Source of the DNA: CAVUQH01 sp963774445
GTDB lineage: Bacteria; Myxococcota_A; Polyangia; Haliangiales; Haliangiaceae
Direction of reading: 5' to 3'
DNA length: 64,000 bases
NCBI GenBank assembly: GCA_963774445.1
Contig: CAVZFC010000031.1
Coordinates: 558,001-622,000 of the forward strand
Positions 10,033-20,100 of the stretch are shown in pieces. Numbering within the stretch: position 1 is the first letter of the stretch; the number at the start of each line of letters is the position of its first letter. The translations under genes were made by a program, and so were the position numbers. A model generated the notes under the pieces. The model was not told where the DNA came from and ran no database searches. It was given only the letters and a program-made list of their open reading frames with translations.

Positions 10033-10989
10033 ATGGAAGCGATGACCGGCGAGACCCTGGCCGCGCGCGCGGCGCGACTCGAGGTCGACGCCTGTTCGCT
10101 GGCCGAGGCGCTCCCCGGCGTCGGCGCCTACCGCGGCTACGCCGAGCTCGTTCGCGCGCTGGCCGACCTGACGGCGGGCGGCGCCCGCGCCGAGCTGATC
10201 GGTCACAGCGTGCGCGGCGAGCCGCTCTGGTGCCTGGTGCTCGGCCCCGAGGCGGCGACCGAGACCACCGTGCTGATCGCCGGCATCCATCCGATCGAGT
10301 GGGTCGGGGTGGAGACCGGGCTGGCGACGTTGGCGCGCCTGGTCGACGCGCCGCCCGCGCATCGCGTCCTCGTCTTTCCCCTGGTCAACGTCAACGGCTA
10401 CCGCCGGGTCGAGGCCGACCTGCGCCGCGGTCGCCGCCGGTTCGTGCGCACCAACGCCAACGGCGTCGACCTCAACCGCAACTGGCCGGTGAGCTTCCGC
10501 GGTCGCCGCGGGCTGACCAGCATCATCGCCGGGTGGAACTTCGGCGGACCGGCGCCGCTGTCCGAGCCGGAGGTCGCCGCGGTGGTCGACCGGCTCGATC
10601 GCGAGGCCCGGCGCGGGCGCATCACCCGCGCGCTGTCGCTGCACAGCGTCGGCCGGCGCATCCTCTACCCGTACGGCGGCCGCTGGCGCGCGCCCGCCGA
10701 TGCAGCCGCGCATCGCGCCGCCGCCGACCGCCTGCGCGCGCGGCTGCCGGCCCGCTACGCGGTGGGGCAGTCGTCCCGCTGGGTGCCCGGCCTGTTCGCC
10801 TACGGCATGGAGCTGGACACCCTGCGCGACCGCTACGGCGCGTTGTCGCTGCTAGTCGAATGTTCGTGGGGCGGCGCGTCGCTGGCGCGGCCGGCGTCGC
10901 TACTCGCACCGTTTCGCTGGTTCAACCCGGGCGACCGCGCCGAAGCCGGCGCGATCGCCGACGCGACGTGCGACTTTCTGGCCGGGTGA
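10033..10989 (+). CDS. M14-family zinc carboxypeptidase
   Basis: The 318-residue protein carries the M14 zinc site GIHPIEW (H86 and E89) with the third ligand in ALSLHS, the substrate-binding NANGVDLNRNW motif (Asn-Arg pair), and a catalytic Glu in LLVECSW near the C-terminus. Its compact size and lack of a signal peptide fit the MpaA-like murein-peptide amidase branch more than secreted digestive carboxypeptidases. AGGAG (10024-10028) precedes the ATG by four bases. Role in cell-wall peptide recycling is inference from family. Confidence 0.85.
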   Translation: MEAMTGETLAARAARLEVDACSLAEALPGVGAYRGYAELVRALADLTAGGARAELIGHSVRGEPLWCLVLGPEAATETTVLIAGIHPIEWVGVETGLATLARLVDAPPAHRVLVFPLVNVNGYRRVEADLRRGRRRFVRTNANGVDLNRNWPVSFRGRRGLTSIIAGWNFGGPAPLSEPEVAAVVDRLDREARRGRITRALSLHSVGRRILYPYGGRWRAPADAAAHRAAADRLRARLPARYAVGQSSRWVPGLFAYGMELDTLRDRYGALSLLVECSWGGASLARPASLLAPFRWFNPGDRAEAGAIADATCDFLAG

Positions 10990-11036
10990 GCGGCCGGGCG
11001 CGGCCACCGGCACCGTGGTACACCGAGGAGACGATC

Positions 11037-13200
11037 ATGCGCCAGGGGAGGCCAGCCGTTCGGAATTCGATCGCCGCCGCCGTCGCGCTGGTCGCGAGCG
11101 CGGCCGCCTGCTCGGGCAAGGCCGGCACGTCCCCGCCGCACGCCCCGGTCGTTGCAAGCGTCGCGCCGGCCGCGCCCGTGTGCGGTCCGCCCAAACAGAT
11201 CCTGGTGGCGCAGAAGTCCGACGACGGCGAGTCGAGTCGGCTCCTGGTGTTGGGGCCCAAGGGCATGGTGCTGTGGCAGGGTCCCTCCGGATCGGGCGAG
11301 AGCCCCGGCGCCTGGTCGCCGAACGGCGCGCTGCTCGCCTATGCGGTCGGCCAGGATCTGATCGTTCACCGCGATCGCGGTCCGGACAAGCTGGTCTTCC
11401 GCGGGCTGGTCAACGACGACGGCGACCCGCTCTTCTCTTTCAGCCGCGACGGCCGCTGGCTGGCGGCCCGCGGCGCGGACGGCGTGCACGTGGTCGACGC
11501 CGCCGAGTCGCGCAACCTCGAGCCGGTGTCGATCGACACCGGTATCGGCTGCTCGCCCAACGGCATCTACTGGTCGCAGACCAGCGATCGCCTGGTGGTG
11601 ACCTGCGACGGTGGCGAGCTGCATGTCTGGGACTCGGCGACGCGCGCCGACAGCAAGCGCGAGATCGACGCCGCCTACGTGCTCGGCTGGTGGCCGAGCG
11701 CGGCCGACACGCTGCTGGTCCAGCGCGACGACGACTCGCTATGGCTGCAGCCGCTGGCCGGCGCGGCCACACAGCTGCGCTCGCCGAGCATCGGCGACGA
11801 AGGTGAGCTGAGCATCGACTCGATCGTGCCGCGCTCCGGCCTGGTGGTGCTGACCGACACCTTGAGCGGCGAGGGCTACGCGCGCACGCTGTGGCTGTCG
11901 GCCGGGGGCGAAGCGCCGCCGATGCCGTGGCTCGACGGCAGCGTGATGGGCATCGCCTACAGCTCCGACGGCGCGTGGGCGGTCTTCACCACCGCCGCGG
12001 CCGACGGCATGGACGAGGCGGGCGACGTCTACCTGGCCCGGGTCGGCGAGTCGCGCGTGCACCGCGTCGCCGCGGCGCCGCACTACGACGAAGAGGATGA
12101 AGACGACGAAGAGATCGCCGGCGATCAGGCCTACTACGTCGGCTACGCGGCGCCGGCGCCACGTCCGGATCCGACGTCGGTCTGCCCGCCGGCACACGTG
12201 GGCAGCGGCGAGCTGCTCGATGTGGAGCAGCGCTACCGCGACGACCAGGATCAGGCGTTCGTCACCAGCGGCGGCGCCGTACACATCGTCGCCAACGGTC
12301 GGGTCACCCTGCTCTCCGGCGATCGGTCGCTCGACGCCGGCGATGCGAGCATGGTCACCATCCAGGACGCGCGGCCGCTGCCCGACGGCGGCTGGCTCCT
12401 GTCGGATCCCGCCACCACCTACTGGCGTGGTGCCGATAGCCGGGAGCTGGCACACATGCCGCGCTTCGAGATCGGCGAGGCGGTGGTGCTGCCCGGCGGC
12501 GGTCTGGCGTACGCATCCGGATCCGACGCGATCGAGCTGCGCGGCGCCGACGGCAGGGTGGTCGGCGGTTACCACACGCCCACCCTGATCGCGTCGGTGT
12601 TCGCGCGCCCGGGCGGGCTGGCGGTCGCGCTGGTTAGCGGGCAGGTCGAACTGCTCGACAACGCCGGCCATCGGGTCGGCGGCATCGACGCCGGCGAGGG
12701 CGTGCCGCTGGCGGCGCTGCCCGGAGGCATCGTCGCCGTCGCCCCGGACTACGGCGACGACCAGGGCGACGAGGCGCCGGAGGATCCGCCGCTGACCATG
12801 GTCTTCTACGACCGGGCGGGGCACCGGTCGGCCTCGGCGGTCCTGTCCACCCCCGACGGCGACAGCACCGTGCTCGACCTGTTCACGCTCGGCGACGAGG
12901 CGGTCGCGGTGGTCGGCGAGGAGCGACCGCGCGCACATTTCGTTCGACGCCAGGGGACACGAGCGGGGCGTCTTCACCCTGGGCCTGCCCCCGGATGGAG
13001 GCAGCGTCGCGCTCGATGACGAGGTCGCCGTGATCGCCGTGGCCGGCCGCCACCTCTACCTCGTCGATCGGCGCGGGCAGTACCTGGGTGGCCGCGCGCT
13101 GCCGGCGCCGATCATCAGCGGTCCGGTCGTGCTCGATGGCGGACGCATCGCCGTTGACACCGGCGACGAGGTGCTGATTTTGCGCCGCCGACCCCGGTGA
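11037..13200 (+). pseudogene. Beta-propeller lipoprotein, apparent +1 frameshift
   Basis: From ATG 11037 the product starts with a lipoprotein signal ending ASAAAC and continues for some 630 residues of WD40/TolB-like blades (for example WSPNGALLAYAVG, SFSRDGRWLAARG, AYSSDGAWAVF). At about 12927-12934 (CCGCGCGC) the coding sense moves to the +1 frame, which then reads SFDARGHERGVFTLGLP and VAVIAVAGRHLYLVDRRG, further blade sequence, and stops at 13198-13200. The annotated frame instead ends in Arg-rich nonsense at 13019. Either a sequencing error or a real truncation losing the last blades. An acidic insert EEDEDDEE lies about two-fifths in. Probably a periplasmic or surface scaffold; ligand unknown. 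Confidence 0.75.
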
Positions 13201-13202
13201 CC

Positions 13203-13208
13203 GATAAT
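13203..13208 (+). promoter_or_regulatory. GATAAT -10-like hexamer, leaderless spacing
   Basis: GATAAT, one mismatch from TATAAT, ends six bases before ATG 13215 and directly follows the stop of the propeller gene. It supports MRRRWLAA as the true N-terminus. Confidence 0.45.
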
Positions 13209-13214
13209 GAGCCC

Positions 13215-14394
13215 ATGCGGCGCCGCTGGCTGGCAGCGTGTCTGGGGGGAGCGCTGCTCGCGCTCCGTCCCGGCGTGGCCGCGGCCGACGGGGCGTGGGT
13301 CAGGCTGACCGGCTTCTTCGGCGCGCGCACCTTCGCCAGTGACTCGGCGCTGGGCACGCCGACGCGGAGCTCCCTGGCCAACTCGGTGGTCTTCGGCCTG
13401 CGCGGCGCCCACCGGGTGCGCGACTGGCTCAGCTTCGAGGGCGAGTTTCCGCTGGTCGTCACCGGCAGCCGGGACGACGAGGCCAGCGTGCTGTTCCTCG
13501 AGCCGCGCGTCCACGCGCTGTTCGAGCACCGGCTGCGGCCCAACCTGCGCGTCTTCGTCGTCGCCGGGGCGGGCATGCCGTTCGACCTTGTCGAGCAACC
13601 GCCCGCGCTACGCCAGCGACGTGCAGCCGGAGTGGCACCTGGGCGGCGGCATCAAGCTCGACCGCGCGAAAGGGATCAGTCTGCGCCTCGACGCCCGGCT
13701 GGCGCTGGTGCCGGCCCGCGGCGACGGCCTCGTGTCGCCGGAGGTCGAGGTGACGGTCAGCCTCTATCGCTTCTCCGCCGGGCCGCGGGTGGCCGCGGCC
13801 AGCCAGGAGCCCGAGAACCTGGATCACGACGACGACGGCGTGCCCGACGATCGCGACCAGTGTCCCGATCGCGCCGAGGACCGCGACGGCTTCGAGGACG
13901 ACGACGGCTGTCCCGACATCGACGACGATCGCGACGAGGTGCTCGACATCGCCGACAAGTGCCGGCTCGAACCGGAGACCTGGAACGGCTACGCCGATGA
14001 CGACGGCTGCCCCGACGCGTTGCCCAACGATGTGGCCGCGCTGGAAGGCGTGCTCGAGGGGGTCGGCTTCCGGGCCGGCTCGGCGGTGATGACCCGCCGC
14101 GCCCGCCGCGTGCTCGACCGCGTCGCCGCGGTGCTGGTGCGCTATCCCACCGTGCGAGCGCGCATCATCGGCCACGTCGACGATCAGGGCTCGACCGACG
14201 CCAGCCTCGATTTGTCTCAGCGCCGGGCCGAGGCGGTGAAGTACTACCTGGTCGCCAAAGGGGTGGCCGAGACCCGTCTGGGTGCCGTTGGCGTCGGCGT
14301 CGGCGTCGACGCGCCGCTGGTTGACGGCACCGACGCCGCCTCGCGGGCCAAGAACCGGCGCATCGAATTCCAGATCCGCCGCCGCGATCAGTAG
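13215..14394 (+). pseudogene. OmpA-family protein with type 3 repeats, apparent +1 frameshift
   Basis: The ATG at 13215 starts a signal peptide, then an outer-membrane beta-barrel-like region (SFEGEFPLVVTGSR, VHALFEHRLRPNLRVFVVAG). Near 13597-13606 the coding frame jumps +1: the first frame ends GMPFDLVEQPP and the second continues RYASDVQPEWHLGGGIKLD. The rest holds three Asp-rich thrombospondin-type-3-like calcium repeats (DHDDDGVPDDRDQCPDRAED and following) and a complete OmpA-C peptidoglycan-binding domain ending NRRIEFQI. Apart from the shift the architecture is a normal 392-residue myxobacterial OmpA. An extra base in a C/G run, as in the two genes upstream, suggests assembly error rather than decay. 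Confidence 0.8.
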
Positions 14395-14402
14395 CAGCTA
14401 GA

Positions 14403-15314
14403 CTAGCCGGCGGCGCGCTGGCGCTCGGCCATTCGCGAGTCGTTCTCGGCCGCGAGGGTCGCGACCTCGCCCGCCAGGATTGGCCAGACCTCCTTGGGCA
14501 GGTCGTGGCCCATTCCGGCGATGATGCGCAGGCGGGCGCCGGGGATGGCGCGGGCGGTGGCGCGGCCGCCCGCAGGCGGCAGCAGCGGGTCGGCCGAGCC
14601 GTGGACGACCAGGGTCGGCACGCGCACGTGGCGCAGCGCGCGGGTCCGATCGCCGGTCGCCATGATCGCCGCCAGCTGGCGGGCGAAGCCGCGCGGGTGC
14701 ATGCCGCGGCGGTAGGTCTGGCGCGCGATGTCGGCGTGCATCTCGGCGTCGAACGGAAAGCCGGTGGAGCCGCAGACCCGGCGGAAGTGGAGCATGTACT
14801 CGACCGCTTGCTCCTCGGTCTTGGGCGCCTTGCCCAGGAGCGCCCTGATCGCGCGCGGCTTGGCGATGGCGGTGAAGCGGTTGCCGGTGTTCGACATCAC
14901 CGAGGTCAGCGTGCGCATGCGGCCGGGGTGGGCGATTGCCATCGACTGCGCGACCATGCCGCCGAGCGACACGCCGAGCACGTGGGCGGTCTCGATGCCC
15001 AGGGCGTCGAGCAGCGCGGCGCTGTCGTCGGCCATGTCGAGCAGGGTGTAGGGCGCCTGCACCGGCAGCCCGAGCAGACCGCGCATCACCGTGCGCGTCA
15101 CCTTGGGTGCGCGTCTGGCGTCCAGGCGAGTCGACAGGCCGGCGTCACGATTGTCGAAGCGGATGACGCGAAAGCCGCGGCGGACGAAGGCTTCGATCAG
15201 CCCGCGCGGCCAGGTGACCAGCTGCGCGCCGATGCCCATGATCAGGAGCAGCGGCTCGCCCTCGCCCGTGACCTCGTATTCCAGCTCGATTCCGTTTGCA
15301 GCGACCCGGGGCAT
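14403..15314 (-). CDS. Alpha/beta hydrolase
   Basis: The catalytic triad is complete: nucleophile elbow GVSLGG, Asp in GSADPLLPP and His in GMGHDLP. The oxyanion-hole segment LLIMGIGAQ and the early RFDNRDAGLS motif are typical of the esterase/lipase-like hydrolases near the TAP/aclacinomycin-methylesterase group. The ATG at 15314 is preferred over the one at 15332 because homologous proteins start close to the first beta strand. Substrate unknown; cytosolic. Confidence 0.85.
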   Translation of the reverse strand: MPRVAANGIELEYEVTGEGEPLLLIMGIGAQLVTWPRGLIEAFVRRGFRVIRFDNRDAGLSTRLDARRAPKVTRTVMRGLLGLPVQAPYTLLDMADDSAALLDALGIETAHVLGVSLGGMVAQSMAIAHPGRMRTLTSVMSNTGNRFTAIAKPRAIRALLGKAPKTEEQAVEYMLHFRRVCGSTGFPFDAEMHADIARQTYRRGMHPRGFARQLAAIMATGDRTRALRHVRVPTLVVHGSADPLLPPAGGRATARAIPGARLRIIAGMGHDLPKEVWPILAGEVATLAAENDSRMAERQRAAG

Positions 15315-15363
15315 CCCCGCATCGTGACACATGCGAAGGACCCCGGGGCAACCGGCCCGGAAC

Positions 15364-15380
15364 TCCCCGGAAGCGGGGGA
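15364..15380. promoter_or_regulatory. GC-rich hairpin between divergent genes
   Basis: CCCCG and CGGGG arms around a GAAG loop lie 50 bases upstream of the hydrolase start. No T-run follows on either strand, so it is more likely a leader structure than a terminator. Confidence 0.25.
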
Positions 15381-15461
15381 ATTGGCTCCGATCGCCTGGT
15401 AAGTACCTCTAATTCTTTCGCGGGTTTGGCTGCTGGCACGTGCCGTGCTTTACTGGATCCA

Positions 15462-16703
15462 GTGCAGGAGGTGGCAGCCTATTCGACCCTGGCGATGACC
15501 GTCGGTCTGGTCGTCGCCCGGCCGCGGGTAGGCTCCCTGCCGCGCCTGTCACCAGCGATCGCCGCGTGGGGCGGGGTGCTGGTGTTGGCGCTGTTCGGCA
15601 TCCTCGGGGTGCAGGCGGTCGGTGCCACGGCGCTGGATGTGTGGCGGTCGTTCGTCGCCATCACCGCCATCATGGTGATGACCGCCGTCGCCCTCGAGCT
15701 GGGCGTGCTGTCGGCACTGTCGGCCCGGGTCGAGCGCGGCGCGGCGACCACGCGCGACCTGTTCCGCCGCGTCTTCGTGCTCGGCTCGCTGACCGCGGCG
15801 ATGCTCAACAACGACGCCGCCATTCTTCTCTTGACGCCGTTGGTGGTGACCCTGGCGCGGCGGCGTTTCCCCGAACGCACCGACGTGGTGGTGATGTTCG
15901 CGTTCGCCGTCTTCATGGCCGCGGGGGTGGCGCCATTCTTCGTCTCCAATCCGATGAACATGGTCGTCGCCGACCACTCGGGCATCGGCTTCAACGAATA
16001 CGCCGTGCGCATGCTGCCGATCGCGGTGACCGGCTGGGTCATCGCCTACCACATCCTCGCCTGGTTGTTCCGCCGCCAGCTGGCGGTCGAGCTCGGCGGA
16101 ACGCCGGCGATGCCCAAGCCGATGGGGCGGGCGCAGTGGGCGATGGTCGGTATCCTGGCCGCGGCGCTGGTCGCCTACTCGGTGGTCGGCTACCTGGGCG
16201 GCCCCGTCTGGGTAGTGGCGGTGTCGGGGGCGGTGCTGGCGCTCGCCCTGGCCCGGCGCGCTCGCGGTGCCCACCCGCTGCAGGTCGTGTATGGCGGCGT
16301 GTCGTGGCAGACGCTCCTGTTCCTGCTCGGGGTGTTGGTGCTGGCGACCGGGTTGGCCCATGTGGGCATGGTAGACCGGCTGACCGATGCCTACGCCGGC
16401 GCCAACACGACGCGCATCGGCGTGCTCTCGGCGCTCGGCTCGGCGGTGATCGACAACCACCCGATGGCGTACATGAACATGCTCGCCCTCGAAGGCCACC
16501 ACCACAGCTCGGTGCTGGCGGCGCTGATCGGCGGCGACCTGGGACCGCGCCTGTTGCCGATGGGCTCGCTGGCCGGCCTCTTGTGGATCGAGTCGCTGCG
16601 CCGCCAGGGCATCACGGTCACGACCGGGCGCTTCGTGCGCGTCGGCGCGGCCGTCGCGGCGCCGACGATCGCGGTGTCGCTGGCGATTCTGGCGCTCTAC
16701 TAG
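15462..16703 (+). CDS. ArsB/NhaD-like SLC13-type transporter
   Basis: About eleven hydrophobic helices with two re-entrant-like motifs, LNNDAAILLLTP in the first half and VIDNHPMA in the second, the pseudo-symmetric pattern of the ion transporter superfamily members ArsB, NhaD and citrate carriers. The second half includes a cytoplasmic basic loop (LALARRARG). The start is uncertain: in-frame candidates are GTG 15462, GTG 15471 and ATG 15495; a strong AGGAGG at 15466-15471 is too close for the first two and 23 bases from the third. The first helix begins before the ATG, so an upstream start is preferred. Arsenite, Na+ or organic anion as substrate cannot be decided. Confidence 0.8.
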   Translation: MQEVAAYSTLAMTVGLVVARPRVGSLPRLSPAIAAWGGVLVLALFGILGVQAVGATALDVWRSFVAITAIMVMTAVALELGVLSALSARVERGAATTRDLFRRVFVLGSLTAAMLNNDAAILLLTPLVVTLARRRFPERTDVVVMFAFAVFMAAGVAPFFVSNPMNMVVADHSGIGFNEYAVRMLPIAVTGWVIAYHILAWLFRRQLAVELGGTPAMPKPMGRAQWAMVGILAAALVAYSVVGYLGGPVWVVAVSGAVLALALARRARGAHPLQVVYGGVSWQTLLFLLGVLVLATGLAHVGMVDRLTDAYAGANTTRIGVLSALGSAVIDNHPMAYMNMLALEGHHHSSVLAALIGGDLGPRLLPMGSLAGLLWIESLRRQGITVTTGRFVRVGAAVAAPTIAVSLAILALY

Positions 16704-16709
16704 AACGAA

Positions 16710-17141
16710 TCAGGATCCACCCTTCGGGGGGCCGAACAACTCGAGCAGGCGCGCGCTGTCGTCGGGCCGCTCCAGGCGCAAGTCGGTGATCGTGGCCGAC
16801 TTGCCGTCGAGCGTGCCGTAGCCGGCCACGGAGCGGTCTTCGTTGAGCCCGCCGAACATGCCGATGGCCGAGACATCGTTCCACTGGTGATAGCTGGAGA
16901 CGATGCCGGCAACCATCTCCGGGGCCGGCGGATCGAAGACGGCATTGATCGACACGACGACGCCGTCGCGCAGCGTGCACTTCAGCCGACGGGGCGGTCC
17001 TGCCGGCCGGATCACATTGACGAAATCTACACTACCGGGCGTATCGGGCAGGTTGTGCTGGGCCCCGATTCGGTCGAGTGCCTCCCGCAGTTGATCCGCG
17101 CTCATGCCCAAGCGAACACCCTCTAGCTCGCGGTCGCTCAT
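16710..17141 (-). CDS. Hypothetical protein, partner of the DUF4157 gene
   Basis: A 143-residue soluble protein with no signal peptide. It opens with RELEGVRLGMSADQLREAL, a short helix-forming motif resembling the repeated beta-alpha modules of proteins that begin 'GxxLGMsxeev', followed by antiparallel strands (RLKCTLRDGVVVSINAVF, SATITDLRLE). It starts 14 bases after the stop of the large DUF4157 gene on the same strand, so the two are almost certainly co-transcribed. Two readings fit: immunity/adaptor protein for the large product, or unrelated passenger. I do not recognise the family. Confidence 0.6.
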   Translation of the reverse strand: MSDRELEGVRLGMSADQLREALDRIGAQHNLPDTPGSVDFVNVIRPAGPPRRLKCTLRDGVVVSINAVFDPPAPEMVAGIVSSYHQWNDVSAIGMFGGLNEDRSVAGYGTLDGKSATITDLRLERPDDSARLLELFGPPKGGS

Positions 17142-17155
17142 CGTTGGCTCCTCGC

Positions 17156-20100
17156 TCAGTCACCATGTGCGCCACTTCGCCCCAGGGGCGTGGTGCACGC
17201 GGCATCCTGATAGATGATGGCGTAGGTATCCTCGTCGCCGTCGCTGCCCACGGAGCCGATGCCATTCTCCACCGACACCGGATGTATTCCACCGACCTGA
17301 GGATCGGTATTCGCGGGCCCGCCCAGGCTGCGGCCGCTGGTGTCGTAATCGTAGCCCCAGTCCTTGTCGTAGAACTTCACGTACACTTCGTCCGAGTTCG
17401 CGGGCGTGACGCGGAAGGTCAACACGTCACCGTTCCACTGCATGCCGCTGACCGACTGTGCGGGGTTGTGCCCCTGCACCTCGGTGAGGGTTTGTCCCTG
17501 GTTGTGCCCCTGACTGCGCGACTCGCCGATCTTGTGGGTGCATCCCGAATCGCTGAACACCTGGATGTACGTATCGTTCCAGTTGTCTTCGGACGGAGTG
17601 AAGACGATCGCGCGGGTGTAGTCGAGACCCCCGAACGCCATGGCGGTCACGGCCTGGGCCGCGCCGACGCGCGCGTCGGAGCCGATGAGGTCCCAATCCA
17701 TGGTCTGGATGTAGACGGTGATCCGCGTATCCACGCTCACCGTTTGATCGAGCTCCACGGCGAAGATCACGGTGTTGTTGTCCCAGCGGAACGTGCCGTC
17801 CTTGATCCCGGTGGCGTGGCGTTCCGGTGCCGGCTGCTGGGCGTCGGCGCCTGTCACGCGAGGAAGCGGCGCGCGGGCGACGCTGGGGTTGCCCGGCAGC
17901 GCTCCGTCGGTGGCGACGTTGGACCGGCCGATGATGCACTGTCCGCCCGGATCGCCGGAGACCGTGGCGTACCGATCGCCGTCGTCGGAGAACAGACCTT
18001 GCGTCGGGATGTCGATGTGAGCGGCCAGCACCGCGCGATCTTGCGCGCCTGCGGTTGACGGCACATTGACCTGGAACGGAACGTCGGCGATGAATTCGTC
18101 CGAGTTCCTCACGGACCCGTTGGTCGCTCCGTCTGCGGCGCCGGTCATACCGCGTAGCAAGCCACCCGACGGATCGGCGTTGCCGCGACCGTAGGCCTGA
18201 CCGCGCGCGTTAACGTCGTACCCGGCGTCGCGGTTGAAGACGTGCGCGACCATGTGGTAGGTGCCCTCCGCGCACCCGGTCACGTTGACGTTGAAGCTCA
18301 ACGAATTCCCGTTCCACACGAAGTCGTTGGCCGACCGCGGCAGCACGTTGCCGTCTTCGGTGCGCGGGGCGTACGCCTCCAGCGCTTCTTGCGGCAGGTC
18401 GGCGGCACTCGTGGCCAGGTAGGCCATCGATACCATCTCGGGCAGGCGCCGGATCAGGAACGTCTTGAGCATCGACAGATTCAGGCCGGTGTTGTTGGAG
18501 CCCTGAGTAGCGGTGGCACCAGTCGGCTGAAGGAACAGGATCTGCATCACCTGATGACAGATTTCGGTCATCTCGGGTGAGATCCCGGAGTGGCCACCGT
18601 CGATGCCGATCGGGATCCGCCGGCCGCTGACGTAGCCTCGCAACTGGGCGATGCGGCTCGCATCGAACTGCGCCGTTCCCCATTCACCCATGAAGAAGTC
18701 GTCGATCCACGACGGATCCATCCAGCCCTCGGAGGGCAGGAATCGCTTGATCGCCTCCTGGTTGGCCGCGCCGCGCCGCACCTGGTCCTGCGAGGCCGAG
18801 ACCGCCTGCTGGGCGATGGTGATGGTCTCGGCGTTGACCTGATTGTCACCCTGGACGCGCCACTGGTTGCCGGCGCCGTTGCGACAGGTGAACCCGATCC
18901 GGTTGATCGCGTCGTGCACCTGTAGCGCGGCCAGGTTGCCGGCACCGAGATGGTAGTCGCCGTTGGCGGGATCGGCGGTTGCGCGAGGCTGTGCGTTTTC
19001 GCCGACGTTGCGGCTGTTGCCGTCGTCGGCCGGCGCGGCCCCGGCGTCGTAGCGACGCCACGGCATGTCCATGATCACGCCCACCAACTGGTCGGCCAGC
19101 ACGCCGCGCGGGAGGGTGTTGAGCAGGGCCGCTTCGCGCTCGCCGATGACGCCGTCCTCGCGCGCTTGCGCCACTCCGACCCCCCACTGGCCGTATACGT
19201 TGTCGTCTTCCAGGCAGGCGCTGATCGCCGAGGATAGCTCGGAGCTGAGCTGTTCGTGGGCATTGTCGCCCGGCTGGTTGTGCGCCTGGGCCTGCGTCAG
19301 CATCATGCCGCTCGCGTAGCTCATCAGCTCGGCCTTGTTGACGAAGTGGCCAGTGGAGAAGCGGTCGGTCAGGAAGTGGCCGCCGAGCATGTCGGTGACC
19401 AGCGCCATCTGCCGGGCCTGCTCGGTCGTGGCGTGCGCGTGCTCGGTGCAGGCGCGATCGTGCAGCGCGCTCCAGTTGGCCCAGTTGTTGGTGGTGAAGT
19501 GGCTCAGGTTGTTCTGCGCCAGGTCGAGGTAGTCGCCCCCGAGGTGGCCGGGGTTGACCGCGGCATTGCGGCCTTCCATTCCCACGGCGTTCTGCGGATC
19601 GCCCGGCGGCGGCAGCGCGTTGTTCTCGCCCGTGTTGCTCGCGTTGGTCGAAGCGCCGCTGCGGAACCGCCGGCGGCCCACAGTCGCCCGGACCATGGCC
19701 ATGCCGGTGGACGGATGCTGGGTCAGCGGCAGCGTGATGCCGTAGAACGCCCACGCGGGGTTGAACTGATCGTGGATGCTCTGGCGCAACTGGCCCAGGA
19801 GTTGGCCGCCCACGGCCGCGTTGGGATCGTCCCAGATACCGCCAGTCTGCTCCAGCGTGTCGAAGTTGACGTGCTTGAGGCGGTCGGCGTTGGGTCCCCC
19901 CGAGGCGGCGTGCGGGTGATCGCCGGCGGGCTGGCCCGCGGCGTTGCCACCGGCGGTCGAGCCGGGCACCGCCGTCCCGCCCGGAGCCCCGGCGGCGACC
20001 TGTCCAGTGACCGCGTTGCCGCTGGCGCCCGCGAGGCGGCGCTTCGCCAGGCCGGCCTGGACCCAAATCGCCTCGAGTCGACAGACACCGGCCAGCGCTT

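Noticed and set aside
10230..11036. Long frame extending the propeller gene upstream over the M14 peptidase
   Set aside because: The lipoprotein signal begins at ATG 11037; the upstream part is an out-of-frame Arg-rich translation of the peptidase gene.
13197..13214. ATG/GTG further upstream as start of the OmpA-type gene
   Set aside because: The GATAAT hexamer and the signal peptide both place the start at 13215.
14505..15461. Upstream extension of the transporter frame across the hydrolase gene
   Set aside because: It is antisense to the alpha/beta hydrolase with intact triad, and the first transporter helix starts only near 15470.
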